64,000 nt of DNA from assembly GCA_038380795.1 (NCBI GenBank), contig CM076262.1:186001-250000 (forward strand), given 5' to 3'. Every line of letters starts with the position of its first letter. The first letter of the stretch is position 1. A model generated the notes under the pieces. That model saw only the letters and a list, made by a program, of their open reading frames with translations, was not told the DNA's origin and searched no databases. The stretch comes from Pyrocephalus nanus (lineage: Eukaryota > Chordata > Aves > Passeriformes > Tyrannidae). This document shows, piece after piece, positions 38,153-52,059 of this stretch. A program made the translations under genes and the position numbers.

Positions 38153-41100
38153 AGATGCCAGTGTTACTCTCTGTCAGGGCCCGCTGATCAATCTTCACAC
38201 TGTTGGCTGAGCCCCCTGAACAGGGCAGTTGAATTACCCTCTTGAATCTGTAGGTGAAGGGTCTCATTATGAGATGATGACAGATTGTCAGACACAAGAG
38301 TCTCAACTTTCCTAGGGTCACTGACAAGCAAAAATTTAAACTCCCCCCTTTCACTCGACAACACCCATGAAGTGTTTTTCAGGACCCATGGACTGCCCCA
38401 GTGATAGTGTTTGTGGTTAAAATTTGGTTGAATTAATTGTTATTGTCTTATTATATATAGGTAGTTTCATCAGAAAAATTCTAAACATGTAAATAAATAG
38501 AATAAATGCTGAAATAAGAACATTGTAACCCCTAGGAGAAAGAAGTGAGTGCCATTTAGTTAGCATGATGAAAATGCCTGTTAATGGCTCAACATCAGTC
38601 AGAAAGAAGAAAGACAATACTAATATTTACAGGGAAATGAATAGAAAATTATGACAATCTTATATTGCCATTGTGAAAAATAAAAGATAGATTTTCCTTT
38701 TGCACCTCCTCAGGCAGAATGTGTGACAACGTATCTTTTCTAGCCCCAACAGGTAGAGGATGAGTACATAATAACACTACAGCAAAAGAAGTATATATTA
38801 AGTCTTATATGAATCTACAGTAACCACTCTCTTCTTACGTCACCAGCTCAGGTATAGCTGTTCTTAAGTTAAAAAAATTTTATTTTGTCATTTTTATTTT
38901 TGTAATTTCTCAGACCTATAACACAGCAAACTCAATTTCTAATTTTCTATTCAATAAAAATGAAAGTGCACAACAGTTTTTCATATTAAAAGCTTTTAAA
39001 AATTGGTAAATGGTGGAATACTCTTGGTCAAAGACCTCCTTCTACAGTGTCTCTGCATCCTGTTATGGTTCAGTGTCCGTACCTGAGTATGACAGGCCTG
39101 AGAACCTGCGGCACAATCTACCCTGGTGTAACCCTCCCTGTCTCACTGGGCTGCCATCTGCCAAGGCAACTCACCTCGAAGAGCAGAAGAGCTTTGTTTG
39201 TCTTTCCTGGTAATACCAACAGCAGAGGCATATACTCTCATTTGCCTTAGTGAATTTCTCATTTTCACTGATGATAGAGCAAAAGATAATTCTCAAAAGA
39301 TTAATATCGTATGAATCTTCCATTTGTCCAGGCTTAGCACAATTGAACTTGAATTTACATAATTTATGAAAGAAAAATCTCTCCATAGTTCTCAGTCTTT
39401 AACTCCAAGCAGGTTATTTTAAGGGATCTGATTTTTGATCCATGCTTTGAATTGTTCCTGCCCTGCATTTTTATTGTATTGAAATTCTACAGACCTTGCT
39501 TTTTGGGTATGTTTTCTTAAGCACAGGAAAAGAAGCTTCACGACCTTCTATCCAGAAAACATAGAATTTTTAGCTTAAAATATTTTCCACTGCTTTAAAA
39601 CAAAAATTTCATTCATTTCCTTGGCCAGCTATTATCACATTAGATACTATCAAAAATAGCAACAAACCTTCCTCCTGATAAGTTTTAAGAAAATGCTTCC
39701 GAAAATTTATCTGCTTTTGCTTGCACATATCCATAAAAATAAATCCATGAGTTTTCTGGACCTTTTGAGGGGATACAAGATAAGAAACCTTTAAGGTATA
39801 ACAAGCTGGAAGTTGTCATACCTGATGAGAAAGTCAGCAGCCAAATGAAGATTGCTTTCTTGTCATTTACAGTACAGAGTGCTTTTAACTAGTAGTTCCC
39901 TCTTTATCTGTGGCAAACCAGCTATTCTTAGAAGAAAAGTAACAGCTGTCAGAGCATGAAATACCGGAATAGCAGATTTTTAAGTGGGTCATGACAAAGT
40001 GATGCAGGGGATTAAAATAATACTTCATGTATTAAACTAAAACTTCATATAAGGGCTGACCAAGGAGATCTTGTTCAGACCTTTGTTCCTTGTAGCATTT
40101 TTGGACAAGTGTAGTATCATCTGTAATTTTAAAAAATGTAGAAAACTTAATCTCTTATAAGCAGTTCACTTGGGTTTTCTGCATTGTGTGTGAAGAAACT
40201 AAGAATAAGCCTGAGATTTCTTGTACTTGAACAGATCCGTGCTGATGAAAATTCTTATCACCTATTGAAAATCAAGACCTTTAAAATATTTTTGGTTGTA
40301 TTTTTGCATTCCTTAAAAATAATTTATAAATCCATGAGCTCTTCTTTGGAAGTCACCTTTTATACATGGATACAATCATATGGTCTAAAGATACTATCCA
40401 AATGTGGTTATATTAAGAATGAATCCTAACAATTTTCCCTGGATTCCACATTCATCTGTCACTCAAGCGTTTAGCAGAAGGCTCTGTGGAAGACACTAAT
40501 ACCTATAAATTAACATTGATGGTCAGTTGTAAATGTCTCTCTTCTGCTCTGAAGCTGGCATGGAGAACTGATTTTTTCCTGATGACTCCCTCAAATGACA
40601 AACAAACTGTTTCTCTTGTGGTGGGAACAACTGAACTGAAACAAGCTCTTACAAAAATTCAGGGTCAAGACCCTCTATTTTCCATCAGTTAGGGCAAAAA
40701 TAAAATTGAATTCTTTTACCACAAAAGTATATAAGCCAAAGACTAATGTTCTGAGATGAGAATTGCAATTCAGAGTTGTTGAAATACTTTTTTTTTTTGC
40801 TTACTAAATAAATACTCTGTGTATGTGTCCCTTCTAAATAAATAATAAATAAATGCTGCTATTAAGTAACTCAGAATATTTTCATCTCTGTAGGACTGGA
40901 AAGAAAAACAGATAATTCTCCCATAACAAGGTAGTTATGGCAATCTGTTGATAAATGGCATATTTTGACCTACATCACTTCTTCTCAAAATATTACTTTA
41001 AACAGGAGCCAACAACTGTCATAGGAAAGCAAGTCACCTCTGCAGACCCTGAAACACAGGAAATTCTCTTGGGAATTGAGATAATTAATTATTCCCTAAC

Positions 41101-41893
41101 AACATTAGATGGTAAGAAGGGGGAGGGGTTGAGTAGGGAAGAAGGAAAAAAAAGAAGGGAAAAAATAGGAAAGGGAAAGGTAAAATATTTACTACAGATT
41201 TATTTTTTTAATTCAAAGTATTTTCTGATTTTTAAAATTATTTTTAAATTGTTTTTAATTGATCAAAAGTACAATTTCACTGAATGTACTATTAACCATA
41301 AACTAGGCTATTCAACCAAAATTACTCCTTCCTGTGATCAGAGCTATAATGCTTAGGCATTAAAACCTGAGAAGCTGAGCTCCACTGACAAGAATAACAA
41401 AATAACAGATTAATTACTATAAGTCAGTGTGAACTTTGCCTGAGTAGTTTTGAATTGGTTAGTATAAGGTTACAATTGTATTACAGTCATAATACTTTTC
41501 AAATATGCACTCCTAAAACTGTAAAAAGAGTATTATCTTGCTATACAGGTTTTTTTCATAACATATTTTGAGATTAATAAAGATATTAGGAACAGTTTTC
41601 ATTACCAGTTACAATAATCACCATTGCCTTCAACATTAGCAGCATCAAAACAATGGCCTGTATTCTGCCTCTGAGTTGTAATCTTGAACAGAGCTATTAA
41701 TTTCTGGTTGTCAGAATCACATAACAGCTATTGTATTTTAATTATTAGATAGCATAAGTATAATGTCTCAAAAATATAATGGAGAGTACACTTGTAAAAT
41801 AAATGATATAAATATATTAGGAATAGTGTGATTTTCTGTGAATTTTTCTTCAATAATAATGTCAAGGACATCACTGAAGACCATATTTTCCTC

Positions 41894-41916
41894 TTTTTTT
41901 TTTTTTTTTTTTTTTT
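41894..41916. repeat. 23-base T run
   Basis: Uninterrupted homopolymer of T. There is no sign of a retrocopy next to it. Confidence 0.9.
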
Positions 41917-43326
41917 CCCAAGTATCAGTTCTATATCTTTCAGATCAGTTATACTTTTCACATAGTATATGTGTATGGGATTGAGATCTTCCAGGGAGTA
42001 TATTTGGCATATGGCCATTGTCTGTATTAACCCATCTCTTTTCTGTAATTTCTTGAAGACTTTTTTGGAGCAGTTTGATTTTTCTGTGAGCCAATCACTT
42101 GCACTCTAGGGATAAAGATTAGCTCTTTGCAGCCAGAATAACCAAGAATATTTGGCATGATTTTTATACAACATATAAGTTTTATTTTAAAAGTCATCTT
42201 TAGATTAAAGGCATTTATAAACATTTAATCTACATGTATCCTGCAAGAGCTTCAAATTTTTCTGCTTGAATTCTAAAGAGAATTAACTTCAGTCTTCTAA
42301 CATACTACTTCTCAACCATTAGCTCTGCATCTCTGTCAGTTCCTCATTTGACTTCACAAGCTCCAGGAGTATAAGTAACCAAGCAGTCAAGTTGTACTGG
42401 AAATTGAAAGTTAACTTTCCATGAGACTGCAGTTCTTTTCCTGTGAAAAAGTTTTTGGTATCACTGAAATTTACTGCTTGTGGGAGTTTAGCAGATGAGC
42501 TCTAATGCAGTAAAATAAGCAAGCTATGCAACCACATACACACTAATATAATACACTTGTAAATATACACACACCTAAGATGCCATGGTGCTTTCTGTTA
42601 CTTCACAATTCTGAATCATAAATCAGTAAAACACAAACTTCAGCCCTGTTTTTTTTTTGTGAGAGAATTGTGCTGGTTGAAGTTGTATGTGCAAATACTC
42701 AAAGATGTAGCATATTTTTTGGTTATGCTTTACACTCTGCTATAGCCTTGACTTTCAGAAAACTTGATTTACTGTTTTTTTGGCAGAGGAAAATGTTATA
42801 GAATGTGAGATACTCTGGTTTAGTGTAATTTCTTGTAAAGAGGTAATAGAGTGGAATAACATGAATGGGTAAATACTACAAAACTGGTCAAAATTTTATC
42901 TTTGCCATTTCAACTGGGGCCCATGATAGTTTCAGATTATTGTAGGCTCTTTTCAATCTCCTTCTGCCATGCTGATATCCTAAGATGTCTTAGTTTGCCT
43001 GGTTATATACCTCATTAACCATTTTTTCATATCCAATCATCATGGCAACTCCATCGCTCTTGGTATATCTCATTTTCTAAAACATGGCAATACATTTGCT
43101 TGTGGGCATACAGGACTCTCAGGCTCGAATAGCAGCTGACTCTTGTTAAGCTAAGCATATAACAAAATGGTGGAGAAGGTCTCATCCTGTTGCTGCAGAG
43201 CCCATATCTTCAGTTGGCCATATTTGTGCTTGATAAGGTTCCAAAACTTAAAAGCTCTGTTTTCAGTTATAGTTTATCTTTGGTCACTATAATTTGGATA
43301 GTGTGTTCCCTCCTTCCTCCTATATA

Positions 43327-43365
43327 TTCATTTATAAATCATGACTTGCATGATTTATAAATGAA
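43327..43365. repeat. perfect 17-bp inverted repeat, 5-base loop
   Basis: The arms TTCATTTATAAATCATG (43327-43343) and CATGATTTATAAATGAA (43349-43365) are exact reverse complements, separated by ACTTG. Within each arm ATTTATAAAT is itself a palindrome. The strand could fold as a 17-bp hairpin. I cannot assign it to an RNA gene or a transposon end. Confidence 0.95.
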
Positions 43366-44827
43366 ACAAGAGTATTTTAGTCAGTACCATCTTATGTTGT
43401 CTCAGTGTTGAAATGAATGAATGACTTTACTGGACATTACAGGTGTAATACAGTAGCTCTAGAGAGACAATAGATATGCATACAGTGAGATGCAAATTTA
43501 ATCTTTAGATAAAATTATCCAGTGCCACTTGAGAATTTTCAGGGTATCATATTTGTCCTGTATCAACCACTATAGAAGAGTACAAATATTTTTCAGGTCT
43601 TTTGTCCTATTTGAAGGATAAAAAGATATATTACATCAAAAGCTATATTAGATAATGTAAATTATCTATATCTAGGCAACTTGATTGTGCTGTAAGTGCT
43701 GAATGTATGAGTTAGTGTCTAAATTTTCATTGTGATCAGTGGAGATACAGAACTTGGTTTTGTGAATATAATCATCTCGAAATATCTGCACGAAATTGGC
43801 CAATAGGAAACAGGGCTAAAAAAATCTTGTGGTTTTCTGATATAATAGCTGAAGACATGATGTCATCTTGAACACCTTAGGACAACCAAATTGCTTCCTT
43901 AGACAATTCAGTCAATTTAGCTAAGAAGATTTGCCTCATCCTAAAGAAAAAATCTGGTGACCAATCAGTTCAGCATTTCTCTATGCTTCAGTGACACAGG
44001 CAGTGTCTCTCCACTGACTATTATGGAAGCTCCAAGACTGTTGATGTCATGTAACTTTCCCCTAGACACTAGAAATTAGATGAGAGTTTATGTGGCAGAA
44101 TCTTAAACTGAATCCCACTGCACATTACTTTCCCAGATTCCGGAAATCAGGTTTTCAAATTATATGTGTAATATTTTTATATTTCAGAATCTGCTGTGGA
44201 TTTGAACACCTGTGGGTTTAATGCTGTGATAGAAAACTTACTTTATCTGTTTTAAGACAGAATTAATATTGAGTTAGAAATGGATGACCTCTATAGGGGG
44301 AGGTGCAAAAAGGAATTGAACCTTTTTTCATGACAGTATTTAACTCATGTTCCTTGTGTTGCAGTGCATAAAACCAGAACAAAAACAACAACAAAAAAAA
44401 TCTAGCTTATTTTCAGCTTTTTGTGACTAGAAATTTCACTAGGAACAAACTTTACAGGGCTACTAACTGCTGCAACATCTCCCCAGTTTTATGCACATGA
44501 GTGATCTTAGTCTAATACAACTGACTGCACTTATATGGAAAATCAAGCATGTGGGTTTTGGCTTCATTTCAGTTAATTTTTCCATGGCAGTATCTGTAGT
44601 AGCTCTGGAAGGGCCCCAAATCAGTAAAGCAGCATGACAACAATTCCTCTCACCAGCTGGTGACCTACAGGAGTTATCTACATTTGAACTACTCATCCTA
44701 TTCAACGAAGGGTCTCTAATAAATCTAAAGCAGCAACTTGAGGTTTTGTTATTGAATAGTTACTTTTAAATAATGCAGCAACACCATTGCTGTTTGATAG
44801 TATCTTAAAGTAAAAGTCAACATTTGT

Positions 44828-44875
44828 ATGACAGATAAAATATTTCATATCTCTATGACAAGTAAAATATTTCAT
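44828..44875. repeat. two-copy 26-bp tandem repeat
   Basis: TATGACAGATAAAATATTTC and TATGACAAGTAAAATATTTC occur 26 bases apart, with two differences (GAT versus AGT). Confidence 0.75.
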
Positions 44876-47800
44876 GGCAGTATCTACACATCTAAATTTA
44901 GGTTTCACATAAATTATCTTTAAATTATTTTGATGTACTTTACCTTGACATTCTTTCCTATGAGTGTTTGAACATATACACCTGCATTCAACAAATGCAA
45001 ATGAATATCTGTGTTTGTATTCATTCAGAATATTCTGTCAAAATACAAACAGGCTTTATCAGACATTAGATCACAGATTGGGAGAGTCAAACACAGAACG
45101 TGCTCACACATGGTGAACAATCCAGAGTAAGAATGCAAAAGACTGTAAAATCTAAAAGAGTAAAACAGAAATAAAATAATTAGTCGTTGATTTTATCAAG
45201 CTGTCTATATAAAAATACGACTCTTTGTAACTAAAATGCATTATTTCATGCTTCATGTTACTGTTAAAACACACAGTGAAAGCAAAGGTTTCCTAGTTTA
45301 TTTTGCTACAGTACAATAAAGGATGTTCTCATGGATGGTTCTGAAAGATGTAATATATATATTATATATATAGTTTCTTAGGAATGCAGTTACTATTCAG
45401 GGAATTGTATAGAATAAAAAAGGAGGAGACTTAAGAATAGAAAATATGTCATCACTGAGACTCATAGGCTATCATTAAATATGCATGCACTCGTCTCTTT
45501 GCACTATTTATATCATATATCTTTATTTCTAAGAAACTAATCAAAGATACATGTCAAAAAATCCCCCTCACATTTGATTATTTACAGGGCATTATAGAAG
45601 ATCATTTGCTAATCACATGATTTCTGTTAATGAAAACAGCCAGTCAGTTGATACCAGAGACTCTGCCTCTTGGAAAACAAATTCAGGAGCATCTGAACAT
45701 AGCATAACAGAAAAATGATTGAATGAGACCTATGGGGCATAGGTGGTCCAATGGGATTATCACTTCCTAGGTTGCTGATGGAAATAAGGGTGCAGAATAT
45801 CTTAAGGTATTTCATTATTTAGTCTTGGAGACAAAAATTTATCCACACTGCAGTGCAATGAAGCAGAAAATATCTTATAGAATCATTCTGATGCAAATTC
45901 CAGGGTATTTTGTGTTTGGAATTGAAAACATTTCAACATAAAGGGCATTCTTGAAGCAACATAATATGGCATTTTAAAAGGATTGATTATATTCTTCATC
46001 CTCCTCTGCTTTTCCCCAACAGACATAACAAAGTTTATGCTGGTATATCATTTCAAAGCATGTGACCAATTGTAACAAACAAAGAAGTGAAAAAATATTT
46101 TTCCCACTGGATTAAATCTTGTTTTAGCTACAGACATCCATGGGACACTTTCCAGAGATTTTGCTGAATTTGGTTAAGACTGCACATGATTAATGCCACT
46201 CTTCAGCTGGATACTCAGCGTGGGTGTACACTGTCTCTATCAGATTCTAAGCCCACATAGAGAATTTTTCTCCAGTCTTCTCTGCTGTCATCCAGGAAGA
46301 TGAAGAACTACTTCTGTTAACTCTCTCTCTGATGGCAAATAAGATCTTTTTCTTGCCTAAGGAATTAAAAAATGCATCTCAAGGAGTGGAAATAGAAAAC
46401 AGAACCTGAATATGGAAGTGTTTGCATTGGATCTGATCTGAGCTCCATCTAACTGTGTTCTGTCAAATAAGAACACAAGCACTGAACACCTCAAGGGAAG
46501 GTATTAAAAGGGAAAAAAAGCGCAGCACTTTCATGAGTAAAAATTTACTAAAATTATGAATGATATTATTTTAGACACAAATAAGAAATTGGATTGAACA
46601 CTAAGGAAGTTTAGTTGGCTTTCTTTATTTATTTTAAAGTTGTTTTTTTTTTTAGACTTTTCCCTACTTACCACCTTCTTTGACCCCTCAGGTATTTAAT
46701 GTCATTTGTCATTTCTGCCTGGTATACTGGAGATAAACACTGGTGAAGGGATTCACAAAAGGGGTGAATCTTCCCTTTTTTTTTATTTAAGTTCAGTTTA
46801 TCTTCCCAGCAGTTTCTCCATTATTCATGGCAAATTTCATGTTATATATATATCATATAATATTTTACATACATCTAAAAATGTCATACTGATTCAAGCT
46901 AAAATATTGCCTGCATTATTTTCTATCCCATTTGTTGCTCACTCTAAATTCTAGTTCATCTTTTGGCCACAGCTGTGTGAAGCATGTTTACACTGTGCCT
47001 ATGAATAACTATTTAAAAGCTTTAATGAATATATTATTGCTGTTGATCCTGGTAGTAAAGATAAATGTTAAGAGCACAGCTTAAGGCTAGCCTGGGTACA
47101 CATCTGTTTCATGTATTTTCCAGGAATTCAAGTCACAATGTTGATCACATTAATCTTTGATATAAGGTTATTACTTGATGTTTTTGAACTATAGCATTCA
47201 GCTTTGTTTGTTTGATAATCTTGACGCTGTTTTTAAATGTCACACAAAACCCCAGAGAACAAGTAAGCATTCAAAATTCTAAGAAAAATAAGCACATCAT
47301 TCCCTTAGTAGAAAGTAAAACTATCAGAGTGTGGTGTGAGTTTCTTTCCTTAAAAATTTGGTCATGCAAATGTCAATATATTAATAGATTTTCCAGTTTA
47401 TATTTCAAATGTAATCTGTTAGGTGAAAACAAGTAATGGATATGCAATGTAATCTTTCTAGATCTTTCAGCACCTTTCCCAGTATAAAGCAGGACCCAAT
47501 GATATACGTGGTTCCATCATAAGCTGCACATCCCCTAAAGCAAGCATACTTAGAGAAAGAAGTGAAAAGAAGTGCACATGTGATGATTTATGGTCTTGAA
47601 AATATTCAATATGCATGAACTTCTGTTCCATCTTACAGGAGGTGGAAGTTTTGACCAAGATGGACTTAAAACAACAAAGTCATAGAAAAACAAATGATGC
47701 AGCTGTCTGGTGGTGTAAAACTGCAGCCCCAGGAGCTGCCAGCTCACGGGATTGGCTGTGAGTTTTACTGTAATAGATAGATTTAGTGTTCTTTAATACC

Positions 47801-47929
47801 TTGAGATAACAGTAAGAGAATAAGCCATGTGCTTGTTCCCAAGGAATTTTTTTCTTAATTAAGGGGAGTAGATAAGGGCATTTGGCCAAAGTACAAAAGG
47901 ACACCACACAAGCTAGACAAAAATGTTCC

Positions 47930-48545
47930 ACTACAATACTGGTTCAACATATACTATTAATCCACAACACTGAAGTAAAAATCCAACCAATTCCACAACA
48001 CTTAAATCAAGATTTAATCCTTCCAGCTCCGAACCACCCTAAGTATCAAGAAAGAAGCAGACAAAGAGAAGCAGAGGGAGAAAAGGAGAAAGAGGAAGAG
48101 AGACTAGATGGCTACCACTGAAGTCTTGTAGAAGACCAGCTCTCAGAAGTCCATGAGGCAAATGCATGCCCTTGGTTTTATCTGTTCTGGTCCCTACGGC
48201 CAACCCCTCCAGGTGGGGTCTCTCTGATCCACCAGCCACTCTGGGGGTTCCAAGTCAGGGTGAGGAGCAATGTCCTCACTGTCCTTGCCAGCGTGAGCTC
48301 CGGGGGGGGTGCTCCAGGAGGTGTGTTATAGCTTTCCTGGACTTTTGATAGCTACTCCAGGGCTTTCCCGGGTGGGTTCCAGGGGCTGCTACGAGGGACA
48401 TGACTCCGTGAGGTTTGACCCATCCCTTCCCCCTCCACACACACACACATACACCCCACCCCACCCCCCCCCAGTCTCCCCAAGCTGGTTCTGACCCAAT
48501 AATAACTAATCTGGTGTCCAACAGGTGGTGTTTTACACTCTTCCA
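47930..48545 (-). mobile_element. possible ERV LTR, antisense, with purine tract
   Basis: On the minus strand a GC-rich region (about 48545-48190) leads to a TATA-like AGATAAAA (48176-48183), a pyrimidine-rich stretch (48106-48048) and an ATTAAA (48013-48018). This is a possible U3-R-U5 order. The base composition differs sharply from the AT-rich flanks. There is no clear TG...CA pair or target-site duplication. A similar layout occurs at 52.1-52.5 kb, and the two may belong to one family. Several short overlapping frames here follow from the composition. Confidence 0.35.
48436..48472. repeat. (CA)n followed by C-rich tract
   Basis: A short CA repeat passes into C-rich sequence ending in nine C residues (48464-48472). 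The minus strand could form G-rich structures. Confidence 0.85.
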
Positions 48546-50515
48546 AGAAAGAGCTGTCAGAGGCACAAACTTCATACCTCTGTGCTCAGAAGCTGTATTG
48601 ATCCCAGTCCTTTGTATCAGCTATGACATGTGTGCTAGACATGTGTGCATGACTTCAGCTATGCATGTGCGTAGACCTATACATTCTGATACTGGACTTT
48701 GCCTGTTGGTTTGACTTCCTATTATGACTCTAGGCCTGCCAGGAAATACTTGGGCTGGCTGTGCTCTGCTGTCCCTGCCACACTTGCTCTCAGAGGAGGG
48801 TTGTAAGGAGCAACTTTCCCTTGCTGCTCCCTGACACAATATCACTGAAATAGGATTTTTCAGTGATGATCATTTTCATTTGATAGATGAAGAAAATTAA
48901 ATCATAAGGACACACTGACTTTTTCAGGGTTAAAGAAACCACCACAGCTGATTATGTCTTTTAAAAGATTAAACTGAAGTCTGTTAACCATGCCTTTATT
49001 ATGTTATATGTTTGCTGAAGACTTCAGGCAAATTTTGTCACAAGAAAAATAAGGTTGGTGATATACCTCAGCTGTGATGTTCAGAAGGGACAAGGCATAA
49101 CAGGGATTGGAAAAAAAAAGGTATTGCTAAATCTTTTGGGTTTGTCTTTCTTGGCCATAAGTCAAACAGAAAGGCAATACTAAACATGAGGAAAAAGCAT
49201 GTTTGTTGTTGCTTTATCTTTTTTTTGTTGGGGGTTTTGTTGTTTTTGTTTTGTTTTGTTGGTGAGGTTTTTTTGGAACCTACCCAGGTGGAAGGTAATT
49301 GTGCAATTAATTTTCATTTGTGTTATAAAGCTCTTTTGGTTTTATAGACTGAAAATAAAAGACCATAAAGATATTTATTCTCTTGGTATCTGCATTGATG
49401 GGGTTGGCAATGACTATGTTCCTGGCCAATATTTTAGCTCATAAAGTTTTCAGTAAGCTGAGCTGACCAGCCACTGTGTGTAGTAATCAGCTAGGATTGA
49501 TCATGTCATTTGCATGTGGAATTTGAACAGCCATGTAAGTGTTCAGAGTTTCCTTTGATTAATCCCCAAATTAAAGCTGGAGACTGCTTCCCAGTTCTGG
49601 CTGTAGTTCAGAGTTTCAAATTTGAATTATTTGTTTCCTCTTAAGGTTTGGGCCTATTAGTTTTCTTATTTATGCTTATCTCACCTTTCATTGAGGAATA
49701 CAATGTGAAAACTGTGCTATAGTTCTGGTTTTCACCTATTTAAAAAACCAATTTTTTGTGGTTGGTCCAAATAGCTTTTTCTGAGATGTAATAGGTGAAC
49801 AGAGAAACTTACCCCTGGGTGTAGCAGCAGTTTGGCCTTTGTCGACTTTTCACTTGTTCGCCTCTTACCAAACTTATGGGAAGGGATGCAGAGAGAATAA
49901 GCTTTCAGGCTGGAAAAAGTATGTTAGTGTTCAACGGGGAGACCCTTTAGCCACCAATGCACAGGCTCATAAACACCGAGCTGATGTACTGAAAGTACTA
50001 GTTGTGATCTTTTTTAATTTCTTTTTTTCCTTTCACCTACAAATCAAGACTAGGAGAAAGAAGCATTCTTGCCTACTCATCTCATTTACCCAATGAGGAA
50101 ATTTATTAATACCCTGGATACACAAGTGAAACTTCACACACATATGTGTTCATTTCAAATCTCACATTATTCTTAATGCATATTTCTTCGTGGCTATTCC
50201 TGATGCATGCTTCCAGGAGCACCTTTGTAAGAAAAAGAAAAAAAAAAGAGAAAGAACATAAATTAATTCCAAGACTTGTATCTAGCTTGGTGCAAGACTA
50301 AATAAGAGACAAAATGTGTTTATCCAACTTCTTTTCCTTTATTTAATTTGATAGAAAGGCACCTGCAGCACCCTGCTACAGGTTACATAGCCTCAGAACA
50401 AACTACAGAAAACAGTCTGAGGGCAGTATCAGTAAGCAGCATATAAAAACCTCCTGGCTGCTCCACTTACTATAAGGAACATATTACTTGCTTTACCATG
50501 TAATTTACCACCAGA
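48546..50515. other. non-coding stretch, no gene seen
   Basis: No gene is supported. A T/G-rich tract at 49199-49277 (GTTTT units) resembles the tracts at 17.2 and 61.0 kb. GC content stays raised to about 48840, which may mean that the possible LTR at 47.9 kb extends further or that another repeat follows it. Confidence 0.5.
49199..49277. repeat. T/G-rich low-complexity tract
   Basis: Plus strand rich in GTT/GTTTT units with a run of five G. Frames across it give F/C/V-rich peptides that are not genes. Confidence 0.8.
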
Positions 50516-51438
50516 GTTCAGCATTTGGGCCAGTTCTGTTTAATATCTTTAACATCTACAAAAGGTTACCAAGTGCATCCTTGGTAAGTTTGCAGAAAAC
50601 ATGAAGTTGGGTAGGAGTGTTGAAGTGCTGGAGGGTAGGAAGGCTCTGCAGAGGGATCTGGACACTCTGCATCGATGGGCTGAGGTCAGTGGTATGAGGT
50701 TTGAAGAGGAAAACTGCCAAGTCCTATACATGTGTCATAACAACCCCATGTAGTACTACAGGCTAAGGGAAGAGTGGCTGGAAAGCTGTGTGGCAGAAAA
50801 GGATCTGGTTGAGAGCCACTGAACATGAGCCAGCAGTGTGCCCAGGTGGCCAAGAAGGCCAGTGGCATCATGGCCTGTATCAAAAATAGTGTGGCCAGCA
50901 GGAGTAGGGCAGTGATTGTCCCTCTGTACTCAGCACTGGTGAGGCTGCACCTCGAATCCTGTGTTCAGATTTGGACCCATCAATACAGGAAAGAAATTGA
51001 GGTGCTGGAGTGAGTCCAGAGAAGGGAAGGAAGCTGGGGAAAGGTCTGGAGCACAAGTGGAAGAGTGGCTGAGGAAGCTGGGGCTATTTAGCCTAGAGCA
51101 AAGAGGTTCAGGAGAGACCTTATCACTCTCTACAACTACCTGAAAGGAGGTTGGAGCAAGGTGGGGCTTGGTTTCTTCTTGATTTCTTCTCCTCCAGTTT
51201 TCTCCTTCAGCCTCTAGTTTTACCAGGGGAGGTTTAGGTTGGATATTATGAAAAATTTCTTCACTGAAAGAGTTGTGAAGCATTGGCACGGGGTGCACAG
51301 GTTGAGTCACCATCCTGAAGTATTTAAAAGACATGGATGTGGCACTTGGGTACATGGTTTAGTGCTGACCTTGGCAGTGCTGGGTTGGACTTGATGCTCT
51401 TTAGGGTCTTTTCCAACCTTAACAATTCTATAATTCAA
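50516..51438 (+). mobile_element. CR1 LINE, 5'-truncated, with 3' end
   Basis: About 920 bases of the 3' end of a CR1 retrotransposon on the plus strand. It begins in the reverse transcriptase region at GGCCAGTTCTGTTTAATATC (50527-50546) and continues with GGTAGGAAGGCTCTGCAGAG (50634-50653), GAGCCAGCAGTGTGCCCAGG (50827-50846), the GTGTGGCCAGCAGGAGTAGG block (50890-50909) and GTGTTCAGATTTGG. It then passes into the 3' UTR (AAAAATTTCTTCACTGAAAG, 51251-51270) and ends with TTGGACTTGATGCTC and the short AATTCTATAATTC tail near 51438. Truncation at the 5' end and lack of a poly(A) tail are normal for CR1. Frames are broken, so it is inactive. At about 51165-51215 it differs locally from the family pattern. 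The overlapping minus-strand frame at 50930-51355 (141 codons) is an antisense artefact. It is the least diverged LINE copy in the window, by eye. Confidence 0.92.
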
Positions 51439-52059
51439 CCTTAGTGAACTTTATGCTGGAAATCTTACAAGACCTTCCTGCCTACATAGCCTTGGTACTG
51501 CTCAAATTAGGCCTTATGAGAAAATGGTTGCACAATCAGAAGGTCAAATCTTTTAACAAGAAGGCTCCACACTCCTTTTTTCATCTCATTGCTGACTTAT
51601 AACTCCTACAACTGTGCTTCTGTTAGAAGTCCCCGATTTAATTGTATTTGATATACCAAGGAGAATTACAATGATGAATACTTCTGGTATGTGAAATTTA
51701 AATTTTAATGATATTTCAATGTCTTCAATCTTCAAAGATAATCCTGAAATAATCAGTGAATTCTGGAGGCAGGTGTTGCACTCCGGATTAAGCTATAAAC
51801 TTCCCAGAGCAGTTACATTTTTATTTAGACTTTTCAAAAGCCTTTTGGTTCATTACAACCTCTAATTAGCATCTGCAGAAAGAGTCACATACTCTTCTCT
51901 AAGAGAAATTCTTTTTAATTTAGTGAGAAAAATAAGATATTTTGGCAAAAGGTTTTTACTGGATTAAAATACAACCAAGAAAAAAGCATTTCACTAAAAC
52001 ATTCAGCACAAAGACCCATTCCATTGAAAACACTCACTAAAACAATTCATATATCAGCT
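51439..52059. other. AT-rich non-coding stretch, no gene seen
   Basis: Between the CR1 3' end and a possible LTR. No gene recognised. Confidence 0.55.

Larger units (their letters stand above)
38366..47929. other. AT-rich non-coding stretch, no gene seen
   Basis: About 9.5 kb without a supportable gene. The longest frame (40955-41356 plus, 133 codons) is rich in K, I and F, as expected of AT-rich DNA, and shows no domain. A slightly GC-richer patch at 39010-39200 has two overlapping 67-codon frames and no recognisable exon. Simple tracts and the inverted repeat are listed separately. Confidence 0.5.

Noticed and set aside
40955..41356. 133-codon plus-strand frame
   Set aside because: Its second half is low-complexity and rich in K, I and F, as AT-rich DNA predicts, with no recognisable domain or exon signals.
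50930..51355. 141-codon minus-strand frame
   Set aside because: It is the antisense of the CR1 3' region. The real element is on the plus strand.
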